Shown piece by piece: positions 17,701 to 25,016 of a stretch of DNA of 31,385 nucleotides. How positions within the stretch are numbered: position 1 is the first letter of the stretch; each line of letters opens with the position of its first letter. The stretch comes from Spirochaetia bacterium (GTDB lineage Bacteria; Spirochaetota; Spirochaetia; Treponematales; Treponemataceae). The stretch covers positions 1 through 31,385 of the forward strand of contig CAAGIZ010000172.1 in NCBI GenBank assembly GCA_900770075.1, given 5' to 3'. The position numbers and the translations under genes are program-made. The notes under the pieces were generated by a model. The model had not been told where the DNA came from and did not search any database. It saw nothing but the letters and a program-made list of their open reading frames with translations.

Positions 17701-18214
17701 GAAACATTCTGGATTTGACTTTGATAATTTTGGAACCATTGCCCATTCTTACCTTGAAAATGCCGTGAAATTTGGAGGGCAAAAGGTGAAGGTTCCCTAT
17801 AACAATCAGGACATTGCCGCTCTGGAAAACAGCACAGCCGACATAAAAAAAGTTGAAGAGATTTGTGGGGTGATGGCGGAAAATTTCTTGCAGTCTGAAC
17901 TTGGAAAACAGGTGCAGTCCGCTGTATGGAAAAAAGAAGAGTTTGAATTTAAAAGCCGTTTCGGAGAAAGAATTCTTTCCGGAATAATAGATTTGGTTTT
18001 TGAAAGCGTGGATGGAAGTTTTACTGTTGTGGATTATAAGACAAATCAGGAAATTCATCCGGAGATTTACTATTCCCAGCTGGCCTGCTATAGACAGGCG
18101 GTTTCGCAGATGCTGTCTGTTCCCGAAGAAAAAATCCGCTGCTTTTTGTATTATCTGCGGTTTGGAAAAGCAGTAGAAATTTCGCCTGAGAATTTGAAAC
18201 TTTCGGACATTTAA
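14735..18214 (+). CDS. addA: AddA/RecB-like UvrD-type helicase-nuclease
   Basis: The 1159-residue protein has all superfamily 1 helicase motifs: Q-motif LPEQQGAI, Walker A AAGAGSGKTT (Lys31), DEFQD (Asp360-Glu361), FVGDEKQSIYRFRGAD, TNHRSN, the motif-V segment IMTVHKSKGLEFKIVFV and motif VI YVALTRAEDE. The C-terminus carries a RecB-family nuclease with IAHSYLENA, GIIDLVFE, VVDYKTNQ (Asp1100, Lys1102) and the SQLACYRQAV motif. This helicase plus nuclease layout is shared by AddA and RecB. Pairing with an Fe-S AddB-like gene directly upstream favours AddA; treponemal homologues are often called RecB. GGGGG precedes the ATG 11 bases after the addB stop. No terminator is seen downstream. Confidence 0.92.
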   Translation: MADVKQMLPEQQGAIDSIKNTVVAAGAGSGKTTVLSLRYLNLVKKYKFNVDEILTLTFTKKATVEMSSRIYSVLKKDAPEQAAIFYKANIKTLDSYCNSVAKLGCRYYGISPDFVQDDAAIRTQVKSKALPFLLEHRDNEALKEFIKVQDYEEVADSLFIEPVLAHSKIASPIDFRADFKKQIEKVAEEWNKTVQNIAVTLDQIENFEQEFSGNRESKSFDTFIKEKEKNAAPEPLVVSAEILEKQGKSFIGAYAERINEINYSKPRVKGDEVDAVKEAIDLFRSAKDDLLSLANYIYGLDCLEKILPLLEEFQEIVMNVKRTSNCLTFADVSNMALKILCDYPEIRAIEKEKYKAIMIDEFQDNNIDQRNMLFLLAEKKERMEKGVPTVEELEKEKLFFVGDEKQSIYRFRGADVEVFNNLAGDFSDGTLQMYTNHRSNPKLIAAFNTIFGGNLYAYAKAENVEFDRTPPAVFYTEAQQKSGAEIPSYEAVYHSVLADEKKVEAENQKKNSDKKVNLSFYYKDTEAPAGYFTGTYAEAEWVAKKIAEKHEKEGYDFSDMAVLFRSYSQQAVFERAFLRHGIPYNTETVKGFFSDGPVSDIAAYLKLCAYSDDRMAYAKVLSSPFVNLSVTETQAVLSLKQDAFSEGAQEILEGDSLIRFKNAAGLFEEFKDFAKENSLTKTVFKLWYDFGYRFETMWNETVRMYEKLYDLLFALAREGDEKNLNLAGFVDGLCEYEEENSKLEINIPVEKSEGVHIMTVHKSKGLEFKIVFVCDTQRGSVKEKSVVPVYYSSRYGFVLNTPLHFDAKNYFYLLAKRENELKQCAEMRRLTYVALTRAEDEIFITNSNYEIPKEVEEYMPGGTKNADSIFKTLAPVIAFYSNEEQSDNFSYEDVSPFSKIERIEPFIPSESGGGARRKNNKKAREEFVSQLKKENFYEQAEIIKKETVEKKYVSPSKLYGEAENLEQTRVYSKDELKNLPFFEINEIVQKHSGFDFDNFGTIAHSYLENAVKFGGQKVKVPYNNQDIAALENSTADIKKVEEICGVMAENFLQSELGKQVQSAVWKKEEFEFKSRFGERILSGIIDLVFESVDGSFTVVDYKTNQEIHPEIYYSQLACYRQAVSQMLSVPEEKIRCFLYYLRFGKAVEISPENLKLSDI

Positions 18215-18231
18215 GGAAGCTGAATTTATAG

Positions 18232-18253
18232 ACTAACAATCGGTCGTTATATT
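18232..18253 (+). promoter_or_regulatory. Operator-like imperfect palindrome with -10 box upstream of the GNAT gene
   Basis: TAACAATCGGTCGTTA (18234-18249) is an imperfect palindrome (12 of 16 positions) with outer TAAC/GTTA arms as in the palindromes at 6766, 6857 and 18957 but with a wider spacer. It overlaps a -10-like TATATT (18248-18253), so a bound protein would block initiation. The -35 box is weak. Confidence 0.35.
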
Positions 18254-18303
18254 ATGTTGAATTGGTTGCATAAATACTGCTTTTAGAAGGCAGGAGGAAA
18301 GTT

Positions 18304-18906
18304 ATGTGTTTTGAAAAAAAACAAAACAGCGAAATTTTCATAAAAACAGTCAGCATAAAAGATGCTGCCGAGCTTTTGGAAATTTACAGATATTATGTTG
18401 AAAACACTGCCATTACTTTTGAAGTGGAAGTGCCTTCTTTGCAGGAATTTTCTGCAAGAATTGAGAAAACTCTAAAGAAATATCCGTATTTAAAGGCAGT
18501 TTCTGCTAAAACTGGTGAAATTTTAGGGTATTCTTATGCGGGAGAATTTAAAAACCGGGCTGCATACGACTGGGCTGTAGAAACTTCAATTTACGTGAGA
18601 AAAGACCTTAGAAAGCAGGGAATCGGACGTTTATTGCTTGAAAATCTTGAAAAAATCCTTAAAAAACAGAACATTTTAAATGTTTATGCCTGTATTGGCT
18701 GCACTGAAAAAGAAGACGAATATCTGACAAATGCAAGCGTGACGTTTCATGAAAAAATGAACTACCGAACGGTAGGCAGGTTTGAAAACTGTGGCTATAA
18801 GTTTGACCGCTGGTACAGCATGATCTTGATGGAAAAAATTCTCGGTGAACATAAAACCCCGCAGAAAAAAATTCTTCTGTTTTCTGAATTAACGCTTGAT
18901 AAGTAG
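18304..18906 (+). CDS. GNAT family N-acetyltransferase (phosphinothricin-acetyltransferase-like)
   Basis: A 200-residue acetyl-CoA-dependent acetyltransferase. The layout follows the Pat/phosphinothricin acetyltransferase branch: an opening IKTVSIKDAAELLEIYRYYVENTAITFE, then AYDWAVETSIYVRKDLRKQGIGRLLLENL cut over motif A, where RKQGIG binds the pyrophosphate of acetyl-CoA. A later segment, NASVTFHEKMNYRTVGRFENCGYKFDRW in parts, is also typical. The substrate cannot be read from the sequence; many relatives acetylate amino-acid analogues such as methionine sulfoximine. AGGAGGA precedes ATG 18304. It has its own upstream region with an operator-like palindrome, and CTAACGATAGTTAG follows 50 bases after the stop, suggesting local regulation (inference). 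Confidence 0.88.
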   Translation: MCFEKKQNSEIFIKTVSIKDAAELLEIYRYYVENTAITFEVEVPSLQEFSARIEKTLKKYPYLKAVSAKTGEILGYSYAGEFKNRAAYDWAVETSIYVRKDLRKQGIGRLLLENLEKILKKQNILNVYACIGCTEKEDEYLTNASVTFHEKMNYRTVGRFENCGYKFDRWYSMILMEKILGEHKTPQKKILLFSELTLDK

Positions 18907-18956
18907 CGGCGGGGTTAAGGTCAGAAAAAATGCTGAAAAAATCAAAAATTAGCAAA

Positions 18957-18970
18957 CTAACGATAGTTAG
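18957..18970. promoter_or_regulatory. Operator-like palindrome CTAAC-GATA-GTTAG, second copy
   Basis: Identical to 6857-6870, including flanks: 19 bases from 18956 match 6856-6874 exactly. It lies downstream of the acetyltransferase gene, not at an evident promoter. Confidence 0.4.
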
Positions 18971-18990
18971 CCCAATCCGCCAAAAAATAA

Positions 18991-19063
18991 GGCTGTCTAA
19001 TAAGTATTTGTCATGCTGAATCAAGTTCAGAAGGACACTAAGTTTTTTACTTATTGGACAGCC
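18991..19063 (-). repeat. 73-bp inverted-repeat element; likely also terminator of uxaA
   Basis: The ends GGCTGTCTAATAAGTA (18991-19006) and TACTTATTGGACAGCC (19048-19063) pair at 15 of 16 positions. The interior holds a small palindrome CTGAATCAAGTTCAG (19016-19030). Read on the minus strand the stem is followed by TTATTTTTT, so it can stop transcription from uxaA. The interior resembles short interspersed palindromic repeats seen in several phyla (from memory, unchecked). Confidence 0.65.
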
Positions 19064-19090
19064 CCTGTATAATTTTAATGCGAAACAAAG

Positions 19091-19127
19091 TAACGGCCTA
19101 ACGGCTCTAACGGCACTGACGGCCTGG
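19091..19127. repeat. Degenerate 8-9-nt tandem repeats (TAACGGC-like)
   Basis: Units TAACGGCC, TAACGGCTC, TAACGGCAC and TGACGGCC follow one another just downstream of the uxaA stop. They resemble in style, not sequence, the short-period tracts at 7893 and 8108. Confidence 0.5.
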
Positions 19128-19135
19128 CAGGCTTG

Positions 19136-20701
19136 TTACAGCGTAACTCCGTCTTTAAATATTGCAATTTCTCTGTAACCGTTGATTTCGTTTCTTGTCT
19201 GTTTCTTTCCTGAACAAACGTCGCAGATCAGTTCAAGCAGGGAATCGCGCACTTTGTCGCTTGGTTCGTCCAGAAGGCGGGCTGCGTCAAAGTCAATCCA
19301 GTCGGCTTTCTTTTCTGCCAGCGGATGATTTGTTGCAATTTTTACTGTCGGAACAGGAGCACCCAGCGGAGTTCCACGACCTGTTGAGAACAGGATGATG
19401 TTTGCTCCGGCGGAAGTCATATCTGTTGTAGAAACAATGTCGTTGCCCGGACCTTCCAGAAGGGTCAGTCCTTTTTCTGTAAGGCGTTCACCGTATTTGA
19501 GGACGCCGGTAACAGGAGCTTTTCCGCCTTTCTGAACACAACCCAGAGATTTGTCTTCCAGAGTTGTAATTCCGCCGGCTTTGTTTCCCGGGCTTGGATT
19601 TTCGTAGCAAACCTGATTGTGTCTTGCGTAGTAGTCTTTAAATCCGTTGATGAGGTTTACTGTTGCGTCAAAGCGGTTTTTATCGACACAGCGGTTCATG
19701 AGCATCTGTTCTGCACCGAACATTTCCGGAACTTCCGTGAGCATTACTTTTCCGCCCATTCCTGTCATTGCATCGCAGACACGACCAATAAGGGCATTTG
19801 CTGTAATTCCGGACATTCCGTCTGAACCGCCGCACTTCATGCCAAGTACGACTTCTGAAAGAGGAACGGACTCGCGTTTAAACTGTCCTGCGTATTCTGC
19901 CAGTTCGGTGATTAGTTCCTTTCCGGCAGAAAGTTCATCTTCGGTCTGCTGGGTTGTCATAAACTTAACGCGGTTTTCGTCGTATTCGCCTAAAAATTCC
20001 TTAAAATATGGAATGTTGTTTTCTTCGCAACCGAGGGAAACAACGAGAACAGCACCTGCATTCGGGTGATGTACCAGATTTGAAAGTATGCGGGCTGTGG
20101 TTTCCTTGTCGCCGCCCATCTGTGAACAGCCGTAAGGATGTGTCCAGGCAAAAACGCCTTCCAGACCGCCGGTTGTGCTTGGTTTTGGTTCTTCGCCGTT
20201 GAAGAATTTTGCATTTGCCCAGTTTGCAAGGCGTTCTGAAATTTTGTTTACGCAGCCAACCAGAGGAACAATCCAAATTTCGTTGCGGATACCGATTTTT
20301 CCGTCCGGGCGTTTGTAAACGTTTACAGAAGGAACATTTTTGCGCAATTCTTCTGTTTCTTTGTACCATTTTTCGTAAGCAGCTTTTGCGTTTGCTTCGT
20401 TGTAAGTGTATTCGAATTTTTCAGAAAGCAGGGTATGGATGTTGTGTGTGTGTACGTGGCTTCCTGCAGAAATGTCTTCTGTTGCCGCTCCAATAGGATA
20501 ACCGTATTTGATTATAGGTTCCCCTTTTTTTATGTTGCGGATTGCAAACTTGTGACCGGCCGTAATGTCTTCTGTTACGGTTACTGTCGTTTCTGGCGCA
20601 TTTCCTGACGCTTCCAGTGTTACGGCTGTTCCTTTTGCCAGCGGCCGAAGTGCAACAGCAACGATGTCAGCCGAGTTGATTCTTATAGCAGTTTTGCTCA
20701 T
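19136..20701 (-). CDS. uxaA: Altronate dehydratase
   Basis: UxaA removes water from D-altronate to give 2-keto-3-deoxy-D-gluconate, the third step of galacturonate breakdown. The 521-residue protein has an N-terminal SAF domain (about residues 10-85, with AIRNIKKGEPIIKYGYPIG and SAGSHVHTHN) and the C-terminal catalytic region of the altronate/galactarate dehydratase family, which uses iron. Conserved segments are GCVNKISERLA, THPYGCSQMG, LGCEENN, GMKCGGSDGMSGITANALIG, LTEVPEMFGAEQ and STGRGTPLG. The start has GGGGG about 8 bases upstream. It is monocistronic, with an inverted-repeat terminator downstream and a nested inverted repeat in the leader. Close relatives act on galactarate or D-altronate; uxaB and uxaC nearby favour altronate. 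Confidence 0.95.
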   Translation of the reverse strand: MSKTAIRINSADIVAVALRPLAKGTAVTLEASGNAPETTVTVTEDITAGHKFAIRNIKKGEPIIKYGYPIGAATEDISAGSHVHTHNIHTLLSEKFEYTYNEANAKAAYEKWYKETEELRKNVPSVNVYKRPDGKIGIRNEIWIVPLVGCVNKISERLANWANAKFFNGEEPKPSTTGGLEGVFAWTHPYGCSQMGGDKETTARILSNLVHHPNAGAVLVVSLGCEENNIPYFKEFLGEYDENRVKFMTTQQTEDELSAGKELITELAEYAGQFKRESVPLSEVVLGMKCGGSDGMSGITANALIGRVCDAMTGMGGKVMLTEVPEMFGAEQMLMNRCVDKNRFDATVNLINGFKDYYARHNQVCYENPSPGNKAGGITTLEDKSLGCVQKGGKAPVTGVLKYGERLTEKGLTLLEGPGNDIVSTTDMTSAGANIILFSTGRGTPLGAPVPTVKIATNHPLAEKKADWIDFDAARLLDEPSDKVRDSLLELICDVCSGKKQTRNEINGYREIAIFKDGVTL

Positions 20702-20716
20702 CTAGTGCCCCCAAAA

Positions 20717-20766
20717 GTGACCGGAATATAAGGGGAAAACATCTTTTTACTCCCCGAAAAGGTCAC
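20717..20766 (-). promoter_or_regulatory. Nested inverted repeat upstream of uxaA
   Basis: GTGACC (20717-20722) pairs with GGTCAC (20761-20766), and inside it GGGGA (20732-20736) pairs with TCCCC (20751-20755). It could be a leader hairpin or an operator. I could not place a convincing uxaA promoter. Confidence 0.35.
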
Positions 20767-20877
20767 GAACGTTTTGTAAATTTATCATTTTACGGGCAAA
20801 AAGTCATCGTGTTTTTTTCGGTTATGTTAAAAAACGTTGTTTTTTAAAAACTGTGTTTTTTAGGGTCGTTTTTTTGC

Positions 20878-20980
20878 GGGGGTTTGGGGGTTGTCCCCCA
20901 GGAGAAGGGGTAGCGGACAAGACCGCAACGAAGTGAGGACTTGGGAGCGCAGGGGGAGACTTCCCCCTCCCCTTTTTTTT
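20878..20980. repeat. GC-rich palindromic (REP-like) element
   Basis: A G/C-rich island in AT-rich DNA holds three short palindromes: GGGG-gttgt-CCCC around 20887-20899, GCGG-acaaga-CCGC (20913-20926), and AGGGGGA/TCCCCCT (20951-20957 with 20962-20968) followed by CCCC and eight T. The last could act as a plus-strand terminator. It is non-coding and fits a dispersed REP-type element. Confidence 0.5.
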
Positions 20981-21005
20981 AATGGCGCGACATTGAATAC
21001 ATCAT

Positions 21006-21011
21006 TATAAT
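21006..21011 (+). promoter_or_regulatory. -10 box of ktrB
   Basis: A consensus TATAAT ends 6 bases before ATG 21018. No good -35 box is found at 16-18 bases. The transcript would begin at or very near the start codon. Confidence 0.5.
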
Positions 21012-21017
21012 GGAAGA

Positions 21018-22370
21018 ATGAGATTTGGTTTTAGGATAAAATCTGCAACAATCTACCTGTTTTTGTACTTTTTTTTGCTGGGGCTGGTTGGTTCCCTTCT
21101 GTTAAAGGCACCTGTTTTTTATGCTGATGCCCGGTCTGTTCCTTATGTGGATGCTCTTTTTACGACGGTTTCTGCAATTTGCGTAACAGGGCTTTCCACT
21201 TTGAGCATGGACGCTTTTTCGACGGCAGGTTTTGTGCTCATTCTGTTTTTAATAGAGGCCGGCGGTTTCGGACTTGTTTCGTTTTTTACTATATATCTGG
21301 TTTTTTCCGCAAAAAAAATTTCACTTTTGAACAGAAACATCATTCACGAGTATTTTACGGAGGATTCCCAGCTGGAAGTCCGGGGGATTTTAAGGCGCAT
21401 TCTGAGCGTAACTTTGCTTTTTCAGGCTGTTGGGGCTGTGTTTTTGTGCGTAATTCTGAAGATTTCCGGAGAAGAGAATTTTTTGTTTTATGGAATTTTT
21501 CTTTCGGTTTCTGCATTTTGTAATGCCGGTTTTTCTCCTTACAGCGACAGCCTTGCCCGGTTTTCGGATAATGTTCCTTTTTGCCTTGTAATTTGTGTTT
21601 TGATTATTGCTGGTGGTCTGGGCTTTTTTGTTATAAGTGAGCTTTGGGAGGTTTTTTTTCTAAAAAGAAAGAAAACCCTGAGCCTTCACTCCAAAATCGT
21701 AATATTTTTTACGGCAGTTTTGATTTTTGGAGGAGCGGCTGTCATCTTTATTGCGGAATATTCTGCTGCTTTTGAGGGGATGGGGCTGGTTTCTAAAATC
21801 AACAACGCCTTTTTTGAGTCCATAACCTTCAGGACGGCGGGTTTTGAAACAATTCCACAGAAAAATTTTTCGTCCGTTACGGATTTTATTTCCTTTGTGC
21901 TTATGCTGACTGGCGGAAGTCCGGGCTCCATGGCGGGCGGGCTTAAAACCACTACGATTTTTCTTGTAATCTATTACGCCTACAGAAATTCCATGGACAA
22001 GGGGAATGCTACGGTCTTTAAAAGGGACATTTCTGACGCATCTTTTCAAAAAGCGGTAAGGGTCTGTGTAAAGGGGATTTGCCTGGTGTCGGTGATGTTT
22101 CTGGCCCTGCTTTTTGCAGAAAAAACTTCCCTGAAAAACGGTATTTTTTCTACAGGGGATTTGTTTTTTGAAGCGGTTTCGGCTTTTGGAACGGTGGGGC
22201 TTTCCAAGGGGCTTACGGGGTGTCTTTCTGCTCCCGGTAAACTGGTAATCATCCTTATGATGTTTGCAGGTAGAACCGGAATAACTTTCATCACCATAAA
22301 CGGGCTTTCCGGGCGAAAAAGCATAAAGGCGCTGACTGATTATCCTAAGGAAGATGTTCTGGTTGGCTAA
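21018..22370 (+). CDS. ktrB: Potassium uptake protein KtrB/TrkH, membrane subunit
   Basis: The 450-residue membrane protein is the K+-translocating subunit of a Trk/Ktr system. Four pore-loop repeats carry the family's selectivity-filter glycines: TVSAICVTGLS, SVSAFCNAGFSP, ITFRTAGFETI and AVSAFGTVGLS. The segment GGSPGSMAGGLKTTT, conserved after the third pore loop, is also present. Hydrophobic segments account for about eight membrane helices. Length fits KtrB better than the longer TrkH of proteobacteria. ATG 21018 has only GGAAG immediately upstream, too close for a normal ribosome binding site. The regulatory subunit gene follows after 169 bases, so the two are probably cotranscribed. 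Confidence 0.94.
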   Translation: MRFGFRIKSATIYLFLYFFLLGLVGSLLLKAPVFYADARSVPYVDALFTTVSAICVTGLSTLSMDAFSTAGFVLILFLIEAGGFGLVSFFTIYLVFSAKKISLLNRNIIHEYFTEDSQLEVRGILRRILSVTLLFQAVGAVFLCVILKISGEENFLFYGIFLSVSAFCNAGFSPYSDSLARFSDNVPFCLVICVLIIAGGLGFFVISELWEVFFLKRKKTLSLHSKIVIFFTAVLIFGGAAVIFIAEYSAAFEGMGLVSKINNAFFESITFRTAGFETIPQKNFSSVTDFISFVLMLTGGSPGSMAGGLKTTTIFLVIYYAYRNSMDKGNATVFKRDISDASFQKAVRVCVKGICLVSVMFLALLFAEKTSLKNGIFSTGDLFFEAVSAFGTVGLSKGLTGCLSAPGKLVIILMMFAGRTGITFITINGLSGRKSIKALTDYPKEDVLVG

Positions 22371-22427
22371 GACTGGAGCTTCAAAAAAAAGCAGTCTGGA
22401 GCCGGATAAACAAGAAAAACAAGGGGC

Positions 22428-22455
22428 TGAAAATCGAAGGGTGAAAATCGAAGGC
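22428..22455. repeat. 14-nt direct repeat between ktrB and ktrA
   Basis: TGAAAATCGAAGGG (22428-22441) is followed immediately by TGAAAATCGAAGGC. Nothing else was recognised in the 169-base gap except the ribosome binding site of ktrA. Confidence 0.6.
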
Positions 22456-22539
22456 GAAGCGGAATGTGGCGGTTTTGTTCTATGGGGCAAGCGATAAAAG
22501 ATAAAAACTGATAGAAATATAAAAAATACGGAGGAAAAA

Positions 22540-23253
22540 ATGGCAACTGTAGCAGTGGTTGGTTTGGGAAGCTTTGGATGCAGGATTACGCAGGAGCTGA
22601 TTGACGCAAATGCGGATTTAATAATCATCGACAGGGACAGGGAAATCGTCGAAAAATACAAGAATTCTGTGCTCAATGCTTATATAACGGACGCAATAAG
22701 CGAAGAAACGTTAAAAAAAGTCATTCCGGAAGATGTGGATGCCGTTGTGGTGGACTTGGGCAATCAGCTTGAAACTTCCATTTTGGTAACAAATCACCTG
22801 AAAAAAATCGGTGTACGGCAGATTATCGTAAAGGCCCGGTCAGACGAGCATGGGGAAATTTTAAAGCTTGTTGGTGCAACAAAAATCATTTACCCGGATT
22901 TGGATGCGGCAATTCACCTTACGCCACTTATTTTGCAGACTACCCTCTTTAACTATATGCAGCTGTCGGAAAATTTTGCCATTGCGGAGGTGTCTGTCCT
23001 TGAGGAATTTGAAGAAAAAAAACTTCTGGAAAGCGGTATCCGCCAGAAATTTAACCTTAACGTCATTGGAATCCGGGACGGAAACTATCTGGACATTCAA
23101 ACTCCTTCGGCCGAAACTGTCCTCAAAAAAGGGATGATTTTGCTTGTTGCAGGCAGCAGTTCCGACATAAAAGAATATTCAGAAAAGCACAAAAATGCCG
23201 GAGAAACCGTAAAAAAGAACGGAAACCTGTTCAACAGGCTTCTGAGGCGATAA
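22540..23253 (+). CDS. ktrA: Potassium uptake protein KtrA/TrkA, RCK regulatory subunit
   Basis: A 237-residue cytoplasmic protein that gates KtrB through nucleotide binding. The N-terminal RCK_N Rossmann domain has the dinucleotide loop VVGLGSFGCRI (about residues 5-15) and the acidic end of the second strand in LIIIDRDRE. The C-terminal RCK_C domain (about 140-220) includes LLESGIRQKFNLNVIGIRDG and KGMILLVAGSSSDIKEY. Length matches single-RCK KtrA (about 220 residues) rather than the doubled TrkA. GGAGG precedes ATG 22540. It follows ktrB, and a hairpin terminator lies 2 bases after the stop. Confidence 0.94.
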   Translation: MATVAVVGLGSFGCRITQELIDANADLIIIDRDREIVEKYKNSVLNAYITDAISEETLKKVIPEDVDAVVVDLGNQLETSILVTNHLKKIGVRQIIVKARSDEHGEILKLVGATKIIYPDLDAAIHLTPLILQTTLFNYMQLSENFAIAEVSVLEEFEEKKLLESGIRQKFNLNVIGIRDGNYLDIQTPSAETVLKKGMILLVAGSSSDIKEYSEKHKNAGETVKKNGNLFNRLLRR

Positions 23254-23255
23254 AA

Positions 23256-23296
23256 AAAGGGAAAGCGACACCTTAAAAAGGTTTCTCTTTCCCTTT
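23256..23296. terminator. Hairpin terminator between convergent ktrA and uxaB
   Basis: AAAGGGAAAG (23256-23265) pairs with CTTTCCCTTT (23287-23296); inner ACCTT and AAGGT extend the stem. On the minus strand it is followed by a T-run (complement of A at 23252-23258), so it is best as a terminator for uxaB; on the plus strand the T-run is weak. Confidence 0.7.
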
Positions 23297-23306
23297 CAAT
23301 CCTTTT

Positions 23307-23327
23307 CTCTTCCAAGTTTGGGAAGAG
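23307..23327. other. Short hairpin between ktrA and uxaB
   Basis: CTCTTCC (23307-23313) pairs with GGAAGAG (23321-23327) around a 7-base loop. It has no T-run, so its role is unclear. Confidence 0.35.
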
Positions 23328-23345
23328 TTTCGGTCTGCCCAGGCA

Positions 23346-23381
23346 ATCTCTGGAAAGTCGCTTTAGCGAATTTCTAGAGAT
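23346..23381. repeat. 36-bp near-perfect palindrome at the uxaB 3' end
   Basis: ATCTCTGGAAAGTCGC (23346-23361) and GCGAATTTCTAGAGAT (23366-23381) pair at 14 of 16 positions around TTTA. It lies 6 bases beyond the uxaB stop and has no T-run; it could protect the mRNA 3' end or be a dispersed palindrome. Confidence 0.5.
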
Positions 23382-23387
23382 GTCCAG

Positions 23388-24953
23388 TTATTTTACAATG
23401 TCTGCAAGAGCGGCTTTCATGCCCTTAGACTGAATGTCTGCCAGGTTGGCGGCTACGCTTGCTTCAAGTCCTGCATATTTTGTAAGGTCTTCTTTCCAGA
23501 ATTCCACATTTGAAAGAACGCGGTTTGCAATAACTTTTGCGTCTTTTGTTTCTTTGTTGAGGGCTGCAAAGAATTCAAGAACAGGAAGAGTATCTTTGTT
23601 TGGATAAACGCCTTCTTCTCTCTTTGATTCAAGATATTTTGCGCCTTTTTCGTCTGTCTTGATTTCTGTTCCGTTGTAGAAAGCAATAAGGGCGGCAATG
23701 GAGAAAGAAAGAAGCTTTGGTACGGAGCCTTTTTTTGCAATGTACTGAGTTACAGAAGGCAGACAGCGTGTCCAGTATTTTGCAACGGAGTTGAGGGAAA
23801 TTTCGATAAGGCGGTGTGGGTTGAACGGATTCTGGAAGCGTGTCCAGACATCGTTTGCGTAGCCTTTAAGGTCTTCCTGGTCGCCGTCGATTGAAGGAAC
23901 GATTTCGTTGAAGATAACGTCGTGCATGAATTTCTGTGCATCGGCATTCGGTGTGTTAAAGCCTGTTCCTACTTTTTCTGAACATACGATATCCTGAACA
24001 TAGTTTGAACCTGAAAGGAAAGCTGCCAGCACGGAAGAAGTGTGGGCACCGTTGAGGATGCGAACTTTTCTTGTGTGGTAGTAGTCCATGTTCTTTGTCC
24101 AGATAACGGAAAGTCCTGCTTTCTGGAGAGGAAGCTCGTCTTCGTGAGATTTTTTGGATTCGATAACCCAGAAGTGGAAAAGTTCTGCTGAGTCCAGAAG
24201 CTTGTCTTCGTAACCCAATTTTTCGCAAAGTTCTTCTGCCTGAGTTTTGCCAGTTTCTTCGTTTTTTGTAAGGAGAGGGAAATATCCCGGAACGATGCGG
24301 TCTACAAGACAAGAACATACATCGCAGGCTTCGTCGAACCAGTTGATGAAGTCTGGTCCCAGCTGCCACATTTCTGCGTAGCGGAGGATGTTTATGCGGA
24401 GGTTAAGACCTGCCTGGTCAGAAAGTTCGCATGGAATAAGAATCATACCCTTGGAAACATCGCCGTTAAATGCCTGGAAGCGTTTGTAAAGGAAGGCAGT
24501 AACTTTTGCAGGGAAGTTTTTCTGTGGTTTCTGGTCTAAAGTAACAGGAACGCCGTCGATTTCTGCATCGAAGCGAATGCCTGCTTCTGTAGTGTTGGAA
24601 ACGATGAAGCGAAGATCCGGGCTTGAAGCCAGGGCGATATAGTCATCGTAGTTTGTGTAAGGGTTGATTGAACGGCTGATGGAATTGATGCAGCGTGTTT
24701 CTACGGTAGGTTTTCCGTCTTTCATGCCGCGGAGAACTGTTGTATAAAGGTTGTTCTGGTCGTTCATTGCATCAATCATGCCTTTTTCCAGTGGCTGAAC
24801 GATTACAACATTTCCGTTGAAGTCGGTTTTTTCGTTTACAATATCAATCTGCCAGTCTACGAATGCGCGAAGGAATCCGCCTTCACCGAACTGAAGAATT
24901 TTTTCTGGACGTTTTACGGTTTTTACAACGTCTTTGATTGACTTTAATGCCAT
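23388..24953 (-). CDS. uxaB: Tagaturonate reductase (altronate oxidoreductase)
   Basis: UxaB reduces D-tagaturonate to D-altronate with NADH, between UxaC and UxaA. The 521-residue protein belongs to the long-chain polyol dehydrogenase (mannitol dehydrogenase) family: the nucleotide-binding start KILQFGEGGFLRAFVDWQID and the catalytic KVRILNGAHTSS (Lys-x5-Asn-x2-His) are visible. The relative UxuB (fructuronate reductase) shares these motifs, but the order of segments such as FIVSNTTEAGI and PCELSDQAGLNL favours UxaB. I start at ATG 24953, which has GGAGG 8 bases upstream; the upstream TTG at 24968 lacks a site and overlaps that GGAGG. It is divergent from the sensor/AraC regulator, which makes uxaB the likeliest target in the catabolic pathway. 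Confidence 0.93.
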   Translation of the reverse strand: MALKSIKDVVKTVKRPEKILQFGEGGFLRAFVDWQIDIVNEKTDFNGNVVIVQPLEKGMIDAMNDQNNLYTTVLRGMKDGKPTVETRCINSISRSINPYTNYDDYIALASSPDLRFIVSNTTEAGIRFDAEIDGVPVTLDQKPQKNFPAKVTAFLYKRFQAFNGDVSKGMILIPCELSDQAGLNLRINILRYAEMWQLGPDFINWFDEACDVCSCLVDRIVPGYFPLLTKNEETGKTQAEELCEKLGYEDKLLDSAELFHFWVIESKKSHEDELPLQKAGLSVIWTKNMDYYHTRKVRILNGAHTSSVLAAFLSGSNYVQDIVCSEKVGTGFNTPNADAQKFMHDVIFNEIVPSIDGDQEDLKGYANDVWTRFQNPFNPHRLIEISLNSVAKYWTRCLPSVTQYIAKKGSVPKLLSFSIAALIAFYNGTEIKTDEKGAKYLESKREEGVYPNKDTLPVLEFFAALNKETKDAKVIANRVLSNVEFWKEDLTKYAGLEASVAANLADIQSKGMKAALADIVK

Positions 24954-24979
24954 TTGAGAAGCCTCCAAAAATAATGGGC

Positions 24980-25005
24980 ACTCCGATAAATTTTTCTTTC
25001 GGAGT
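24980..25005 (-). promoter_or_regulatory. Hairpin at the expected 5' end of uxaB mRNA
   Basis: ACTCCGA (24980-24986) and TCGGAGT (24999-25005) form a perfect 7-bp stem with a 12-base loop. It starts about 5 bases after the predicted transcription start, where it may stabilise the mRNA or serve as an operator. Confidence 0.45.
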
Positions 25006-25016
25006 TAATAAACTGG

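Noticed and set aside
21660..22676. 338-codon minus-strand reading frame opposite ktrB
   Set aside because: It lies antisense to clear KtrB pore motifs and its translation shows no domain; composition explains the open frame.
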